Shown here: positions 26,161 through 34,850 of the stretch, one piece after another | Numbering within the stretch: the first letter of the stretch is position 1 | Layout of the letters: every line of letters begins with the position of its first letter | Assembly (NCBI GenBank): GCA_963707575.1 | Contig: OY970171.1 | Coordinates: forward strand, 3,055,019 to 3,119,018 | Direction: 5' to 3' | DNA from: Gaiellasilicea sp963707575 | GTDB taxonomy: Bacteria; Actinomycetota; Thermoleophilia; Gaiellales; Gaiellaceae | DNA: 64,000 nt | Notes under the pieces: model-generated | Database searches by the model: none | The model's input: only the letters and a program-made list of their open reading frames with translations | Told to the model about the DNA's origin: nothing | Program-made: the position numbers and the translations under genes

Positions 26161-28635
26161 CTAGTCGCGGCGGGGGCCGCGGTCACGGCCGCCACGGCGG
26201 TCGTCCCGGCGCGGCCGGTCCTCCTCCGGCGGCCGCGGCGGCGCCGACTTGGCCCGCTCGATCAGCTCCTCCGGGGAGACCATCTTGCCGTCCTCGTGCT
26301 TCGCGACGAGCTTGAGGCCGATCCGGCCACGGGCCTTGTCGACCTCCTGCACGACCACGTCGACGACGTCGCCACGCGCCATCACGTCCTCGATGTGCGC
26401 GACCCGGCCCGGGCCGACGTTCGAGACGTGAAGAAGGCCGTCCGTGCCCTTTTTCAGCTCGACGAAGGCGCCGAACTGCGTCGTCTTCACGACCTTGCCG
26501 GTGTAGGTGTCCCCCACCTCGGCCTCCTTGGTCAGCGCCGCGATCGCCGAGATCGCCGCATCGCCCTTGGTGCCCTCGGTCGCGTAGACGAGGATCGTCC
26601 CGTCCTCCTCGATGTCGATCTGGACGTCGAAGTCGGACTCGAGCGAGCGGATCGTCTCGCCGCCCTTGCCGATCACCATCCCGATGAAGTCCGGGTTGAT
26701 CTGGATCGACTGGATCCGCGGCGCATGCTCGGCCATCTCCGAGCGCGGCTCCGAGATCGTCTGCAGCATGATGTCGAGGATCGACTCGCGCGCCCGCTTC
26801 GCCTGCTCGAGCGCGTTCCGCATGATCTCCTGCGTCACGCCGGTGATCTTGATGTCCATCTGGAGCGCGGTGATGCCCTCCCGCGTGCCGGCGACCTTGA
26901 AGTCCATGTCGCCCAGGTGGTCCTCCGCGCCCTGGATGTCGGTGAGGATGACGTAGTCGTCGCCCTCCTTGACGAGGCCCATCGCGATCCCGGAGACCGG
27001 CGCCTTGATCGGCACGCCGGCGTCCATCAGCGCGAGGGTCGAGCCGCAGACCGAGCCCATCGACGACGAGCCGTTCGACTCCAGCGTCTCCGAGACGAGG
27101 CGGATCGTGTACGGGAAGTCCTCGGCCGGCGGGATCATCGCCTCGAGCGCGCGCTGCGCCAGGGCGCCGTGGCCGATGTCACGGCGCTTCGGGCCGCGCA
27201 TGAAGCCGGTCTCCCCGACCGAGAACGGCGGGAAGTTGTAGTGGTGCATGTAGCGGCGGTCGGTCTCGGGTGAGAGATCGTCGATCCGCTGGCCTTCCTT
27301 GGCGGTGCCGAGCGTCAGCAGCGTCATGATCTGCGTCTGCCCGCGCTGGAAGAGGCCCGAGCCGTGCGTCCGCGGGCTGACGCCCACCTCGCACTCGATC
27401 GGCCGGATCTCCTCCGTGCCACGCCCGTCCGGGCGCCGCTTGTCGATCGCGATCTTCTTGCGGACGAGGTCCTTGTAGACCGCCTCCGCCGCCTTCTTGA
27501 CGTAGCTCTTCGTGAGCTGGTCCTTGACGACCGGGCCTTCGCCCTCGACCGTGGCCGGACCGACCGGGAACGGCAGCTGAACGCCGTCGATGATCCGCTC
27601 GAAGAGCAGGCTCCGCTTGGCCGACTTGAGCTCCTTCGAGTCCTGCTCGGCGTCGGTGAGCGCCCGCAGGTCGCTCTCGAACTGCTCGCGCACCGGGCCC
27701 TCGCAGGCGACGAGCCGCTGCTTCTCGAACAGCATGTCGAGGCTCGCCTTGACCTGCATCCGGCGCTGGATGTCCTCCTCCGTGGAGTCCATCGAGAGCT
27801 CGGGTGCGAGCTCGTCCGTCAGCTCGTCCAGCACGGCCGCGCTCTCGCGGAGGCCGTCACGCTGGATGCGCTCCCAGATCGTGTGCCCGTGCGAGCCCTC
27901 GAGCTCGGCTGTCAGGTCGCTGTCGAGCCACTTCGGCTTACCGATCTGGCGACGCAGGTCGTCCTGCGCCTCGCACAGCTTGCGGATCTCGTCGTGCGCC
28001 AGCTCGAGCGCCTCGAGGAGCACGTCCTCGGGCACCTCGTCCGCACCCGCCTCGACCATCGTGAGGCCGTCCTTCGTGCCGACGACGATCAGGTCGAGCG
28101 CCGAGTCCTCCCACGTCTCCTGCGAGGTCGGGTTGACGACGAGCTCGCCGTCGATCCGGCCGATCCGCACCGCGCCGACAGGCCCGAAGAAGGGCAGCGG
28201 CGAGATGTGCAGCGCCGCGGAGGCGCCGTTGATGCACAGGATGTCGTGCGGGGTGACCAGGTCCGCGGAGAGGACGGTGCAGATCACCTGCACCTCGTTG
28301 CGGAAGCCCTTCGGCCAGAGCGGCCGGATCGGGCGGTCGATCATGCGTGCGGTCAGCGTGGCGCGCTCGGTGGCGCGACCTTCCCGCTTGAAGAAGCCGC
28401 CCGGGATCTTGCCCGCGGCGTACATCTTCTCCTCGACGTCGATCGTGAGCGGGAAGAAATCGGCGCCCTCGCGGGCCTCCGTCCGTCCCACGGCCGTCGC
28501 GAGCACCATCGTGTCGCTCGAGCGCACGAGCACGGCGCCGTCCGCCTGCTTGGCGAGCTTGCCGCTCTCGAACGTGAGCTCCTTCCCGCCGATCTCGACG
28601 GTGACCGAGGCCAATTGCCCCGTTGTAATACTCAT
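26161..28635 (-). CDS. pnp: Polynucleotide phosphorylase
   Basis: Phosphorolytic 3'-5' exoribonuclease, 824 residues. It has two RNase PH-like cores (the second with RTHGSGLFQRGQTQ and SNGSSSMGSVCGSTLALMDAG), a KH domain (GMVIGKGGETIRSLE) and an S1 domain (VGDTYTGKVVKTTQFGAFVEL). A basic Arg/Asp/Pro-rich tail follows. It is about 100 residues longer than E. coli PNPase, from the extended helical linker between the cores (about 245-385) and the tail. The start is the ATG at 28635 with GGAGG ten bases upstream. The preceding open frame is non-coding leader. It follows rpsO, as in most bacteria, and its leader may fold into alternative structures (separate entry). Confidence 0.97.
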   Translation of the reverse strand: MSITTGQLASVTVEIGGKELTFESGKLAKQADGAVLVRSSDTMVLATAVGRTEAREGADFFPLTIDVEEKMYAAGKIPGGFFKREGRATERATLTARMIDRPIRPLWPKGFRNEVQVICTVLSADLVTPHDILCINGASAALHISPLPFFGPVGAVRIGRIDGELVVNPTSQETWEDSALDLIVVGTKDGLTMVEAGADEVPEDVLLEALELAHDEIRKLCEAQDDLRRQIGKPKWLDSDLTAELEGSHGHTIWERIQRDGLRESAAVLDELTDELAPELSMDSTEEDIQRRMQVKASLDMLFEKQRLVACEGPVREQFESDLRALTDAEQDSKELKSAKRSLLFERIIDGVQLPFPVGPATVEGEGPVVKDQLTKSYVKKAAEAVYKDLVRKKIAIDKRRPDGRGTEEIRPIECEVGVSPRTHGSGLFQRGQTQIMTLLTLGTAKEGQRIDDLSPETDRRYMHHYNFPPFSVGETGFMRGPKRRDIGHGALAQRALEAMIPPAEDFPYTIRLVSETLESNGSSSMGSVCGSTLALMDAGVPIKAPVSGIAMGLVKEGDDYVILTDIQGAEDHLGDMDFKVAGTREGITALQMDIKITGVTQEIMRNALEQAKRARESILDIMLQTISEPRSEMAEHAPRIQSIQINPDFIGMVIGKGGETIRSLESDFDVQIDIEEDGTILVYATEGTKGDAAISAIAALTKEAEVGDTYTGKVVKTTQFGAFVELKKGTDGLLHVSNVGPGRVAHIEDVMARGDVVDVVVQEVDKARGRIGLKLVAKHEDGKMVSPEELIERAKSAPPRPPEEDRPRRDDRRGGRDRGPRRD

Positions 28636-28645
28636 CTTCTTCGTT

Positions 28646-28729
28646 CCTCCACTCTGCTTGGTGGAGAGTGGAAGATTGGGCCAACCCGTCGCTCTGGCTG
28701 CGCTGGGCTCGCCCAAGCTTCCACTCCCC
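28646..28729 (-). promoter_or_regulatory. Leader of pnp with two competing hairpins around the ribosome site
   Basis: In the rpsO-pnp gap a 19-base imperfect inverted repeat (28711-28729 with 28663-28681, 17 of 19 matching) can form a long stem. Its 3' arm contains CTCC, which alternatively pairs with the GGAG of the pnp ribosome site in a six-pair hairpin CTCCAC/GTGGAG (28661-28666 with 28647-28652). The two structures exclude each other, so stem formation upstream should free the ribosome site. PNPase autocontrol through a leader stem processed by RNase III is established in E. coli. The mechanism here is inferred. Confidence 0.5.
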
Positions 28730-28741
28730 GGTGACGAAGCT

Positions 28742-29011
28742 CTAGCGCCTGAGGCCGAGCTCCTTGATCAGGGCCCGATAGCCCTCGAGGTCGTGCTTCT
28801 GCAGGTACGTCAGGAAGCGACGCCTCCGGCCGACGAGCTTCAACAGCCCGCGGCGGGAGTAGTGATCCTTCGGGTGCGTGCGCAGATGCTCGGTGAGGTC
28901 GTTGATCCGCCTCGTGAGCATCGCGATCTGCACCTCCGGCGAGCCCGTGTCGGTCCCGTTCCGGCCATGCTGGTCGATCAGCTCCTGCTTGACTTCCTTG
29001 GTGAGGGCCAT
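28742..29011 (-). CDS. rpsO: Ribosomal protein uS15
   Basis: 89 residues, exactly the normal S15 size. It binds 16S rRNA in the platform of the 30S subunit. Conserved blocks are GTDTGSPEVQIAMLTRRINDL, DHYSRRGLLKLVGRRRR and YRALIKELGLRR. The ATG has GGAGG five bases upstream, and the longer open frame is discarded. It stands directly upstream of pnp, the usual bacterial order. Confidence 0.97.
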   Translation of the reverse strand: MALTKEVKQELIDQHGRNGTDTGSPEVQIAMLTRRINDLTEHLRTHPKDHYSRRGLLKLVGRRRRFLTYLQKHDLEGYRALIKELGLRR

Positions 29012-29105
29012 GTGTGCCTCCTCTAGTGGGTTCCCCGGAGTCCCCGCGCGGCGTGAAGGAAGGCACGGCCGGCCGAGAGCTCGGACGCCGGTAGGGTAGC
29101 AACCC

Positions 29106-30359
29106 GTGCTGGACGGGGCTCTTGCTGCTGCCTGCGAGCAGGCGCTGGTGCGCTGGAGCGTGCCCGGCGCCGCGATCGGCGTGCTCGTCGACGGCGAGCG
29201 GACGACCCAGGGCTTCGGCGTGCTCGACCTGCGCACCGGCGCGCCCGTGAGCGCGGACAGCACGTTCCGGATCGCCTCGATCACGAAGCCGTTCACGGCC
29301 ACGCTGGCCCTCTACCTCTCGTTCTCGGGGCTCGTCTCGTTCGACGAGGAAGTCCCCGGGCCTGTCGAGGGGCTGACACCGCAGCACCTGCTCTCACACC
29401 TCGGCGGGTTCGAGGGCGAGTGCGGCGACCTCGCGCGCTTCGGCGAAGGTGACGATGCGCTGCCGCGGCTCGTCGCCGAGCTCGCCGCGCAGCCACAGAT
29501 CGTCCCGCTGGACGAGGTGTGGTCGTACTGCAACGCGGGCTTCTGGCTGCTCGGCCAGTTCCTCGCCGACCGCGCGGGCTCGACCTACGAGCAGACGCTC
29601 GCGGACTGGGTCCTCAACCCGCTCGGGCTCTCCGGCACAGGCTTCGGTGCTCCGGAGGCGACGGGGCACCTCCAGGTCGCGCCAGGGAGCTCTGAGCACG
29701 AACCGGTGGACGGCGGCTACCCCCGGGCTCGCAACGCCTCGGGCGGGCTCGTCTCGAACGTGGGCGACCTGCTCGAGTTCGCCGCCTTTCACCTCGGCGA
29801 GCGAGACACCGAGGCGCTCCGCCGGCCCGTCGTGGACACACCCGGCGGCGACTACGGCTTCGGGTTCTGGCTCGAGCGGGTCGGCGACCACGAGCTCTGG
29901 GGGCATACGGGCAGCTACGGCGGCTTCGAGTCGCGCCTGGTACTCGAGCCCGGGTCGGGCTTCGCCTTCGCCGGCCTCACGAACTCCGGACGCGGGAGCG
30001 TCGCGCTGGAGCAGATCCTCGACACCGTGCTCGAGCACGCTCTCGACGCCCGGCGCGAGCCGCCCGAGACGGTGCCGCTCGCCGCGGCGGAGCTCGCGCT
30101 GCTCGCCGGCTCCTACGGCAATGCCGAGCTGGAGCTGGAGTTGCAGCCGGAGGGCGACCGGCTCACCGTCGAGGCGGTCGAGATCGACCGGGTCTCGGGG
30201 GCACGCACGCAGTTGCCGCCGCTGCGGGCGCGGTCGCTGGGTGCGCGGCTCTTCGCGCTGGAAGGCGACGAGTGGGAGCGCGCACGCTTCGACTTCCACC
30301 CGCGCGACGGAGCGCCGCGGTTCGTGCGCTTCGGAAGCCGCCTCGCGGAGCGACGCTGA
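29106..30359 (+). CDS. Serine beta-lactamase-fold hydrolase
   Basis: 417-residue protein of the beta-lactamase class C / D-alanyl carboxypeptidase / EstB esterase superfamily. Active-site SITK (Ser-x-x-Lys) is near residue 58, YCN (Tyr-x-Asn) near 141, and HTGSYGGFES is the third motif. The C-terminal domain of about 90 residues resembles the lipocalin-like tail of such hydrolases. No signal peptide is present, so it is probably cytoplasmic and not an antibiotic resistance enzyme. The start is a GTG, and a TAGGGT hexamer eight bases upstream may be a -10 box. It is coupled to the next gene. Confidence 0.8.
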   Translation: MLDGALAAACEQALVRWSVPGAAIGVLVDGERTTQGFGVLDLRTGAPVSADSTFRIASITKPFTATLALYLSFSGLVSFDEEVPGPVEGLTPQHLLSHLGGFEGECGDLARFGEGDDALPRLVAELAAQPQIVPLDEVWSYCNAGFWLLGQFLADRAGSTYEQTLADWVLNPLGLSGTGFGAPEATGHLQVAPGSSEHEPVDGGYPRARNASGGLVSNVGDLLEFAAFHLGERDTEALRRPVVDTPGGDYGFGFWLERVGDHELWGHTGSYGGFESRLVLEPGSGFAFAGLTNSGRGSVALEQILDTVLEHALDARREPPETVPLAAAELALLAGSYGNAELELELQPEGDRLTVEAVEIDRVSGARTQLPPLRARSLGARLFALEGDEWERARFDFHPRDGAPRFVRFGSRLAERR

Positions 30360-31714
30360 ACGGCGGAGTCGCAGCCGGGCACCACGCGACCGTCGAGGCG
30401 GGGATCGAGATCCTGCAGGACGGCGGGACCGCCGCCGACGCCGCGGTGGCCGCGTCGCTCGCCTCCTGCGTCGCCGAGACCGTGATGACCGGCCTCCTCG
30501 GGGGCGGACACGCGATCTACTGGGACGGACGGCACGCGGTCAACCTCGATTGCTTCGTCACCGTGCCGCACGGCCCGCGCGGGGACGTGCTCGAGCTCGC
30601 GGTGCCCTTCGGCGAGGAGGTCGTGCACTACGCGGTCGGGCCGGGCACCTGCGGCGTTCCGGGCCTCCCCGCCGGGCTGCACGCGTTGTGGGAGCGGTTC
30701 GGCCGCCTGCCGTGGCCGCGGCTCGTCGAACCGGCCCTGCGGCTGGCGCGCAGCGGGGTGCGGATGCCGCCCGCGCACGCCGCCTGTCTCGAGATGCTCG
30801 GGCCGGTCTTCACGCTGACGGCCGACGGGCAGGCGATCTATGCGCCCGAGGGCGAGCTGCTGCGCACCGGCGAGACACTCGCTCAGCCCGGCCTCGTCGG
30901 CGCACTCGAGCTGGTCGCCGCCGAGGGCGCGGCCACCGTGTACCGCGGCTCGATCGCCGAAGCGCTCCTCGGCGTCGACGGCGTCGGGCTCACGCCGGCC
31001 GACCTCGCGGAGTACGAGCACCGCTGGTCGGCCCCCGTCGAGACGCCGTACGCCGGAACCCGGTTCCTGACCCGGGCGGGCCTCTCGGGTGTCCCGGCCA
31101 CCCTCGCGCGCCTCCGGCCGCTACGCGGGCTCGCCGAGCCCGACCGCGTTGCCGCCCTGCTCGAGGCGCTCGCCGGGCCGGTGCCGGACGGCCACACGAC
31201 GAACCTGACCGTCGTCGACGCGGAGGGCTGCGCCTGTGTCCTCACGACGAGCCTCGGGCTCGGCACCGGCGACTTCCTCCCGGAGCTCGACCTGCACCTG
31301 AACAGCATGCTCGGCGAGGTCGACCTCCACCACGTCCCGCTCGAGGCGGGAGCCCGGATGGAGAGCATGATGGCGCCGAGCCTGGCCTTCGACGCCGACG
31401 GGCTCGTGCTGGCGATCGGCTCCGCCGGCGGAACGCGGCTCAGGACGGCACTCGTAGGCGTCGCCGCGTCGATCCTCGACGAGGGGCTCGAGCCCGTCGC
31501 AGCGGTGGAGAGGCCCCGGTTCCACTCTGTCGGTCGGCTCGTGCACGCCGAGCCCGGCATCGACGACGGCGCGCTCGCGCAGCTGGAGGCGCAGGGACGC
31601 TCGGTCCGCCGGTGGCCGGCGCAGCACCACTACTTCGGCGGTGTCAGTGCGGTCGGCCGGAGCGGGTGCGCGGGTGATCCGCGTCGAAGCGGACACGCCG
31701 CTGCGCTGCGCTAG
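30356..31714 (+). CDS. Gamma-glutamyltransferase family protein
   Basis: About 452 residues. It has the N-terminal GGT fold (HATVEAGIEILQDGGTAADAAVAASLA) and the small-subunit start GHTTNLTVVDAEG, where the first Thr of the TTN motif would be the autocatalytic nucleophile. The usual His after TT is Asn here. No signal peptide is seen, so it may act inside the cell. Start choice is uncertain. A CTG overlaps the preceding stop in the CTGA pattern and yields the expected N-terminus, whereas the first GTG is 84 bases upstream inside the hydrolase gene. The likely role is in peptide or gamma-glutamyl metabolism with its neighbour. Confidence 0.75.
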   Translation: MNGGVAAGHHATVEAGIEILQDGGTAADAAVAASLASCVAETVMTGLLGGGHAIYWDGRHAVNLDCFVTVPHGPRGDVLELAVPFGEEVVHYAVGPGTCGVPGLPAGLHALWERFGRLPWPRLVEPALRLARSGVRMPPAHAACLEMLGPVFTLTADGQAIYAPEGELLRTGETLAQPGLVGALELVAAEGAATVYRGSIAEALLGVDGVGLTPADLAEYEHRWSAPVETPYAGTRFLTRAGLSGVPATLARLRPLRGLAEPDRVAALLEALAGPVPDGHTTNLTVVDAEGCACVLTTSLGLGTGDFLPELDLHLNSMLGEVDLHHVPLEAGARMESMMAPSLAFDADGLVLAIGSAGGTRLRTALVGVAASILDEGLEPVAAVERPRFHSVGRLVHAEPGIDDGALAQLEAQGRSVRRWPAQHHYFGGVSAVGRSGCAGDPRRSGHAAALR

Positions 31715-31886
31715 CGGGCTCCACGTCCGCCCAGCCCAGGTAGCCGCAGTGCGGGCAGCCCGGATTCGTGGAGATCGTCCCGCCGCCGCGCGGCTTCGAG
31801 TAGACGGCTGAGCACTCGAGGCACTGCACGGTCTCGGTGGTCTCCAGCTTGGTCACTCGCGACGGCTCTACTCGTTGCGGCTGCAC
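31644..31886 (-). CDS. Small zinc-ribbon protein
   Basis: 80 residues with two CxxC knuckles, CLEC (about 23-26) and CPHC (about 44-47), joined by a Gly-rich turn, the layout of a single zinc ribbon as in FmdB-like or transcription-factor ribbons. The start is a GTG, and another GTG eleven codons on is possible. The last 23 codons overlap the 3' end of the GGT gene on the opposite strand. One of the two termini may be mis-extended, but both frames are open. The function is unknown. Confidence 0.55.
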   Translation of the reverse strand: MQPQRVEPSRVTKLETTETVQCLECSAVYSKPRGGGTISTNPGCPHCGYLGWADVEPASAAQRRVRFDADHPRTRSGRPH

Positions 31887-31944
31887 ACCTATGAGATACC
31901 CAAGGTCGACGAAACTTGCATCATCCGCCGCCGATTTCGTCGGC

Positions 31945-32787
31945 CTAGACGGGTCGGTTCACCGCCCGGGTCCGCTCGACGTCGCGCGCGATCTGCTCCA
32001 CGAGCTCGGATTCGCTGGCGAAGGCCCGCTCGTCCCGCAGCCGCTCCCACAGCTCGACGACGAGCCGCTGCCCGTAGAGATCGCCGTCGAAGTCGAGCAG
32101 GTGCGGCTCGATCCGCCGCTCCTGGCCACCGTAGTGCGGGTTGATCCCGATCGAGATCGCAGCGCGGTACTGCTGCTGGTCCGGGGCCCGTGCGGCGCCC
32201 GCGTAGATGCCGAACCTCGGCACGAGCAGCGCCGGGTCGAGCGCCAGGTTCGCGGTCGGGTAGCCGAGCGTTCCGCCCCGCTGGTCACCCGGCACGACGA
32301 CGCCGTCGAGCTCGAACGGGCGGCCGAGCTGGCGCGCGGCCCCGCCGAGCTCGCCCTCGTGCACGAGGCCTCTGATCTCGGAGGACGAGACGCCGTCCAC
32401 GAGCGGCACGCGCCGCACCTCGAAGCCGAGCCGCTCGAGCGTCCCGAGATCGCCCGAGCGCCGGTGGCCGAAGCGGAAGTCCTCGCCCGCGACGACGACC
32501 TGCGCGCCGGCGAGCCGCTCTGCGACGAACTGCTCCGGCTCCTGCGCCGCCGTCTCGAGCGTGAACGGGATCACGACGACGTCGGCGGCGCCGTGCTCGC
32601 GCAGCAGCTCGACGCGTCGCTCCGGCGAGCAGATCAGCTCCACCTGGTTCCCGTGCACCACCGTCCGCGGGTGCGGGTGGAACGTAAGCGCCGTGACAGG
32701 CAACCCCGTCTCGAGCGCGACCTCGAGCACGCGTCGGTGACCCAGGTGCACCCCGTCGAACGTGCCGATGACGACGGCGCCGGTCAC
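31945..32787 (-). CDS. ribF: Bifunctional riboflavin kinase / FAD synthetase
   Basis: 280 residues. The N-terminal FMN adenylyltransferase domain has IGTFDGVHLGHR near residue 6 and SSSEIRGLV, and the C-terminal flavokinase domain has RGGTLGYPTANL and GIYAGAARA. It makes FMN and then FAD. The start is a GTG overlapping the truB stop by four bases (GTGA). truB-ribF is a common pair downstream of the infB operon. Confidence 0.95.
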   Translation of the reverse strand: MTGAVVIGTFDGVHLGHRRVLEVALETGLPVTALTFHPHPRTVVHGNQVELICSPERRVELLREHGAADVVVIPFTLETAAQEPEQFVAERLAGAQVVVAGEDFRFGHRRSGDLGTLERLGFEVRRVPLVDGVSSSEIRGLVHEGELGGAARQLGRPFELDGVVVPGDQRGGTLGYPTANLALDPALLVPRFGIYAGAARAPDQQQYRAAISIGINPHYGGQERRIEPHLLDFDGDLYGQRLVVELWERLRDERAFASESELVEQIARDVERTRAVNRPV

Positions 32788-33440
32788 GGCAGCAGCGCCA
32801 GCGCCAGCTCGGTCGGGACGATCCGCTCCTCGTCGGCGTCCTCGACCCGGAACGGGCCGACCTCGGTGCGGCGCAACGTCCGGCAATGACCACCGAGCGC
32901 CTCCGCGATCGCCCGCACGTAGGTGCCCGAGCTGACCAGCAGATCGAGCCGTACCACCCCGTCGGCGTAGGCGAGCAGCTCGAGCTCGTGCACGAGCGAG
33001 CGCCGTAGCGGCATCTCGACGGCGACGCCGCGCCGGTGCAGCCGGTACGCGCGCTCGCCGCCGATCTTGACCGCCGACGCGGCCGGGATCGGCAGCTCGA
33101 TCTCGCCGCGGAGTGGCACGAGCAGGCGTTCGAGCTCGTCCGGCGCCGGCGGCTCCTGCTCGTCGACGACCTCCCCCTCGACATCGCCGGTCGAAGTTCG
33201 CGCGGTGACGTCGATCTCCGTGAGATAGCGCTTGTCGAGCCCGACGAAGGATCCGGCCACCTTCGTCGCGCGTCCCGAGAGCAGCACCAGCAATCCCGTC
33301 GCGAACGGGTCGAGCGTGCCCGCGTGCCCCATACGCGTGCCCGTACGCGCGCGAATCCTGTTCACGATCGCGAACGACGACGGGCCTGCCGGCTTGTCCA
33401 CGAGGATGATCCCCGCCGGCTCGAGCCCACGCGGCGGCAT
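32784..33440 (-). CDS. truB: tRNA pseudouridine-55 synthase
   Basis: 218 residues, forming pseudouridine at position 55 of the tRNA T loop. The catalytic aspartate lies in GHAGTLDPFATGLL near 44. KRYLTEIDVTARTSTGD and YVRAIAEALGGHCRTL are further conserved blocks. It is shorter than E. coli TruB because the C-terminal PUA domain is missing or minimal. It is placed between nrnA and ribF in the translation block. Confidence 0.95.
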   Translation of the reverse strand: MPPRGLEPAGIILVDKPAGPSSFAIVNRIRARTGTRMGHAGTLDPFATGLLVLLSGRATKVAGSFVGLDKRYLTEIDVTARTSTGDVEGEVVDEQEPPAPDELERLLVPLRGEIELPIPAASAVKIGGERAYRLHRRGVAVEMPLRRSLVHELELLAYADGVVRLDLLVSSGTYVRAIAEALGGHCRTLRRTEVGPFRVEDADEERIVPTELALALLP

Positions 33441-33476
33441 CAGGCCGAGCCGATCACCAGGCCGCAGGACGGGCGA

Positions 33477-34499
33477 TCACGCCGGCCCTGCGGCGGCGCG
33501 GGCGGCGGAGAACTCCCGGACGATGAACTCCGTGATCGCCTCGACCGACTCGTCGCTCGAGAAGCCCGCGGCCTGCCGGTGCCCACCGCCGCCGGACTTG
33601 CGCGCGATCGCGGAAACGTCGAGCTCGTCGTGCGAGGCCCGGAGTGAGATCCGGCGGGCCGGGCTGCCGCCACGCGGCGGCTCGCGGATCAGCGCCGCCA
33701 TGTCCGCACCCTCGACGGCACGCAGGAAGTCGATGATCCCCTCCGAGTACGGCTCCACCGCCCCGACCTGGGAGAAGTCGTCGCGCAGGAGGTGGGAGAC
33801 GACGAGACCGCCGCCCTCGTACACCGCGGCGCGTTCCAGGGCCCGTGCGAGCAGCTTCAGCTTCGCGAACTGCACGCTCTCGTAGACGCCCTGGAAGACC
33901 TTGTGCACGTCGGCGCCGGCCTCGACCAGCTCGGCGGCCAGCCGCAGCGCCTTCGGCGTCGTGTTGGCGTACTGGAACCGCCCGGTGTCGGTGACGAGCG
34001 CGACGTAGAGCGGCTCGGCGATCTCGGGCGTCACCTCGACGCCGAGCTCGGCGAACACGTCCCGCAGCACCTCCCCCGTCGACGAGGCATCGGCCACGAT
34101 CAGGTTGACGTCGCCGAACCTGGAGTTGTCGTGATGGTGGTCGATGTCGATCGTGAACGGCGCCTGGTGCAGCACGTCGGGGTCGGGCCCGAGCCGCGAC
34201 TCGTTCGCGCAGTCGACAGCGACGAGCACGCGCTCGGCCGCGTCCGCGGGGAGCACACGTCCGAGGTCGCCCAGGCCCATGAACGAGTACTCGGCGGGCA
34301 GCGGGGTCGCGCCGGCGAGGTACATGACACTGTCCTTGTCGAGCTGGAGCAGCGCCCGCTGCATCGCGGCGAGCGACCCCAGCGCATCCCCGTCCGGGTT
34401 CTCGTGCGTCGTGACGAGAAAGCGATCGTGGGAGCGGATCGCCTGAGCGACCGCCTCGAGGTCAGCCTGCGTCTTCGTCAGATTCGGGGGCGAGCTCAT
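33477..34499 (-). CDS. nrnA: DHH/DHHA1 phosphoesterase (NrnA-like nanoRNase / pAp phosphatase)
   Basis: 340 residues. The DHH domain has HENPDGDALGS, AVDCANESR and DIDHHHDN metal ligands. The DHHA1 domain ends in GGGGHRQAAGF. Members degrade short oligoribonucleotides and dephosphorylate pAp, and some act on cyclic dinucleotide products. The ATG lies 38 bases inside rbfA, without a good ribosome site, and a slightly later start is possible. rbfA-nrnA-truB is standard actinobacterial order. Confidence 0.92.
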   Translation of the reverse strand: MSSPPNLTKTQADLEAVAQAIRSHDRFLVTTHENPDGDALGSLAAMQRALLQLDKDSVMYLAGATPLPAEYSFMGLGDLGRVLPADAAERVLVAVDCANESRLGPDPDVLHQAPFTIDIDHHHDNSRFGDVNLIVADASSTGEVLRDVFAELGVEVTPEIAEPLYVALVTDTGRFQYANTTPKALRLAAELVEAGADVHKVFQGVYESVQFAKLKLLARALERAAVYEGGGLVVSHLLRDDFSQVGAVEPYSEGIIDFLRAVEGADMAALIREPPRGGSPARRISLRASHDELDVSAIARKSGGGGHRQAAGFSSDESVEAITEFIVREFSAARAAAGPA

Positions 34500-34818
34500 C
34501 GATGAGTTTGGACATGCGCACGCCGTGCTCGACGGTCGGATCGTATTGGAACGCGAGCTGGGGAGTGCGCTTGAGCCGGAGCTCGCGCGAGAGCCGCCCC
34601 TGGAGGACACCGTGGGCCGCATCGAGCGCGGCCATGCTCCGCTCGCGCTTGCGGTCGTTGCCGAGCACGCTGACGAAGACGCGGGCGTGGCGGAGGTCGG
34701 GCGACGTCTCGACTCCCGTCACGGTGACGAAGCCGATGCGCGGATCCTTCAGCTCGAGGAGCGCCTCCGACAGCACCTGGCGGAGCGACTCGTTGACTCG
34801 GCGCATCCGCTGGGCCAT
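34462..34818 (-). CDS. rbfA: Ribosome-binding factor A
   Basis: 118 residues, a KH-fold 30S maturation factor. Conserved segments are LRQVLSEALLELKDPRIGFVTVTGVETSPDLRHARVFVSV and RTPQLAFQYD. The acidic end ESDEDAG overlaps the nrnA start. In many genomes it follows infB and ylxP directly. Here an opposite-strand gene lies between ylxP and rbfA, so it may have its own promoter in the 32-base divergent gap or use read-through. Confidence 0.93.
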   Translation of the reverse strand: MAQRMRRVNESLRQVLSEALLELKDPRIGFVTVTGVETSPDLRHARVFVSVLGNDRKRERSMAALDAAHGVLQGRLSRELRLKRTPQLAFQYDPTVEHGVRMSKLIDELAPESDEDAG

Positions 34819-34850
34819 CGACCTAACTTATCGGCCGCCGCCGCGTCCCG

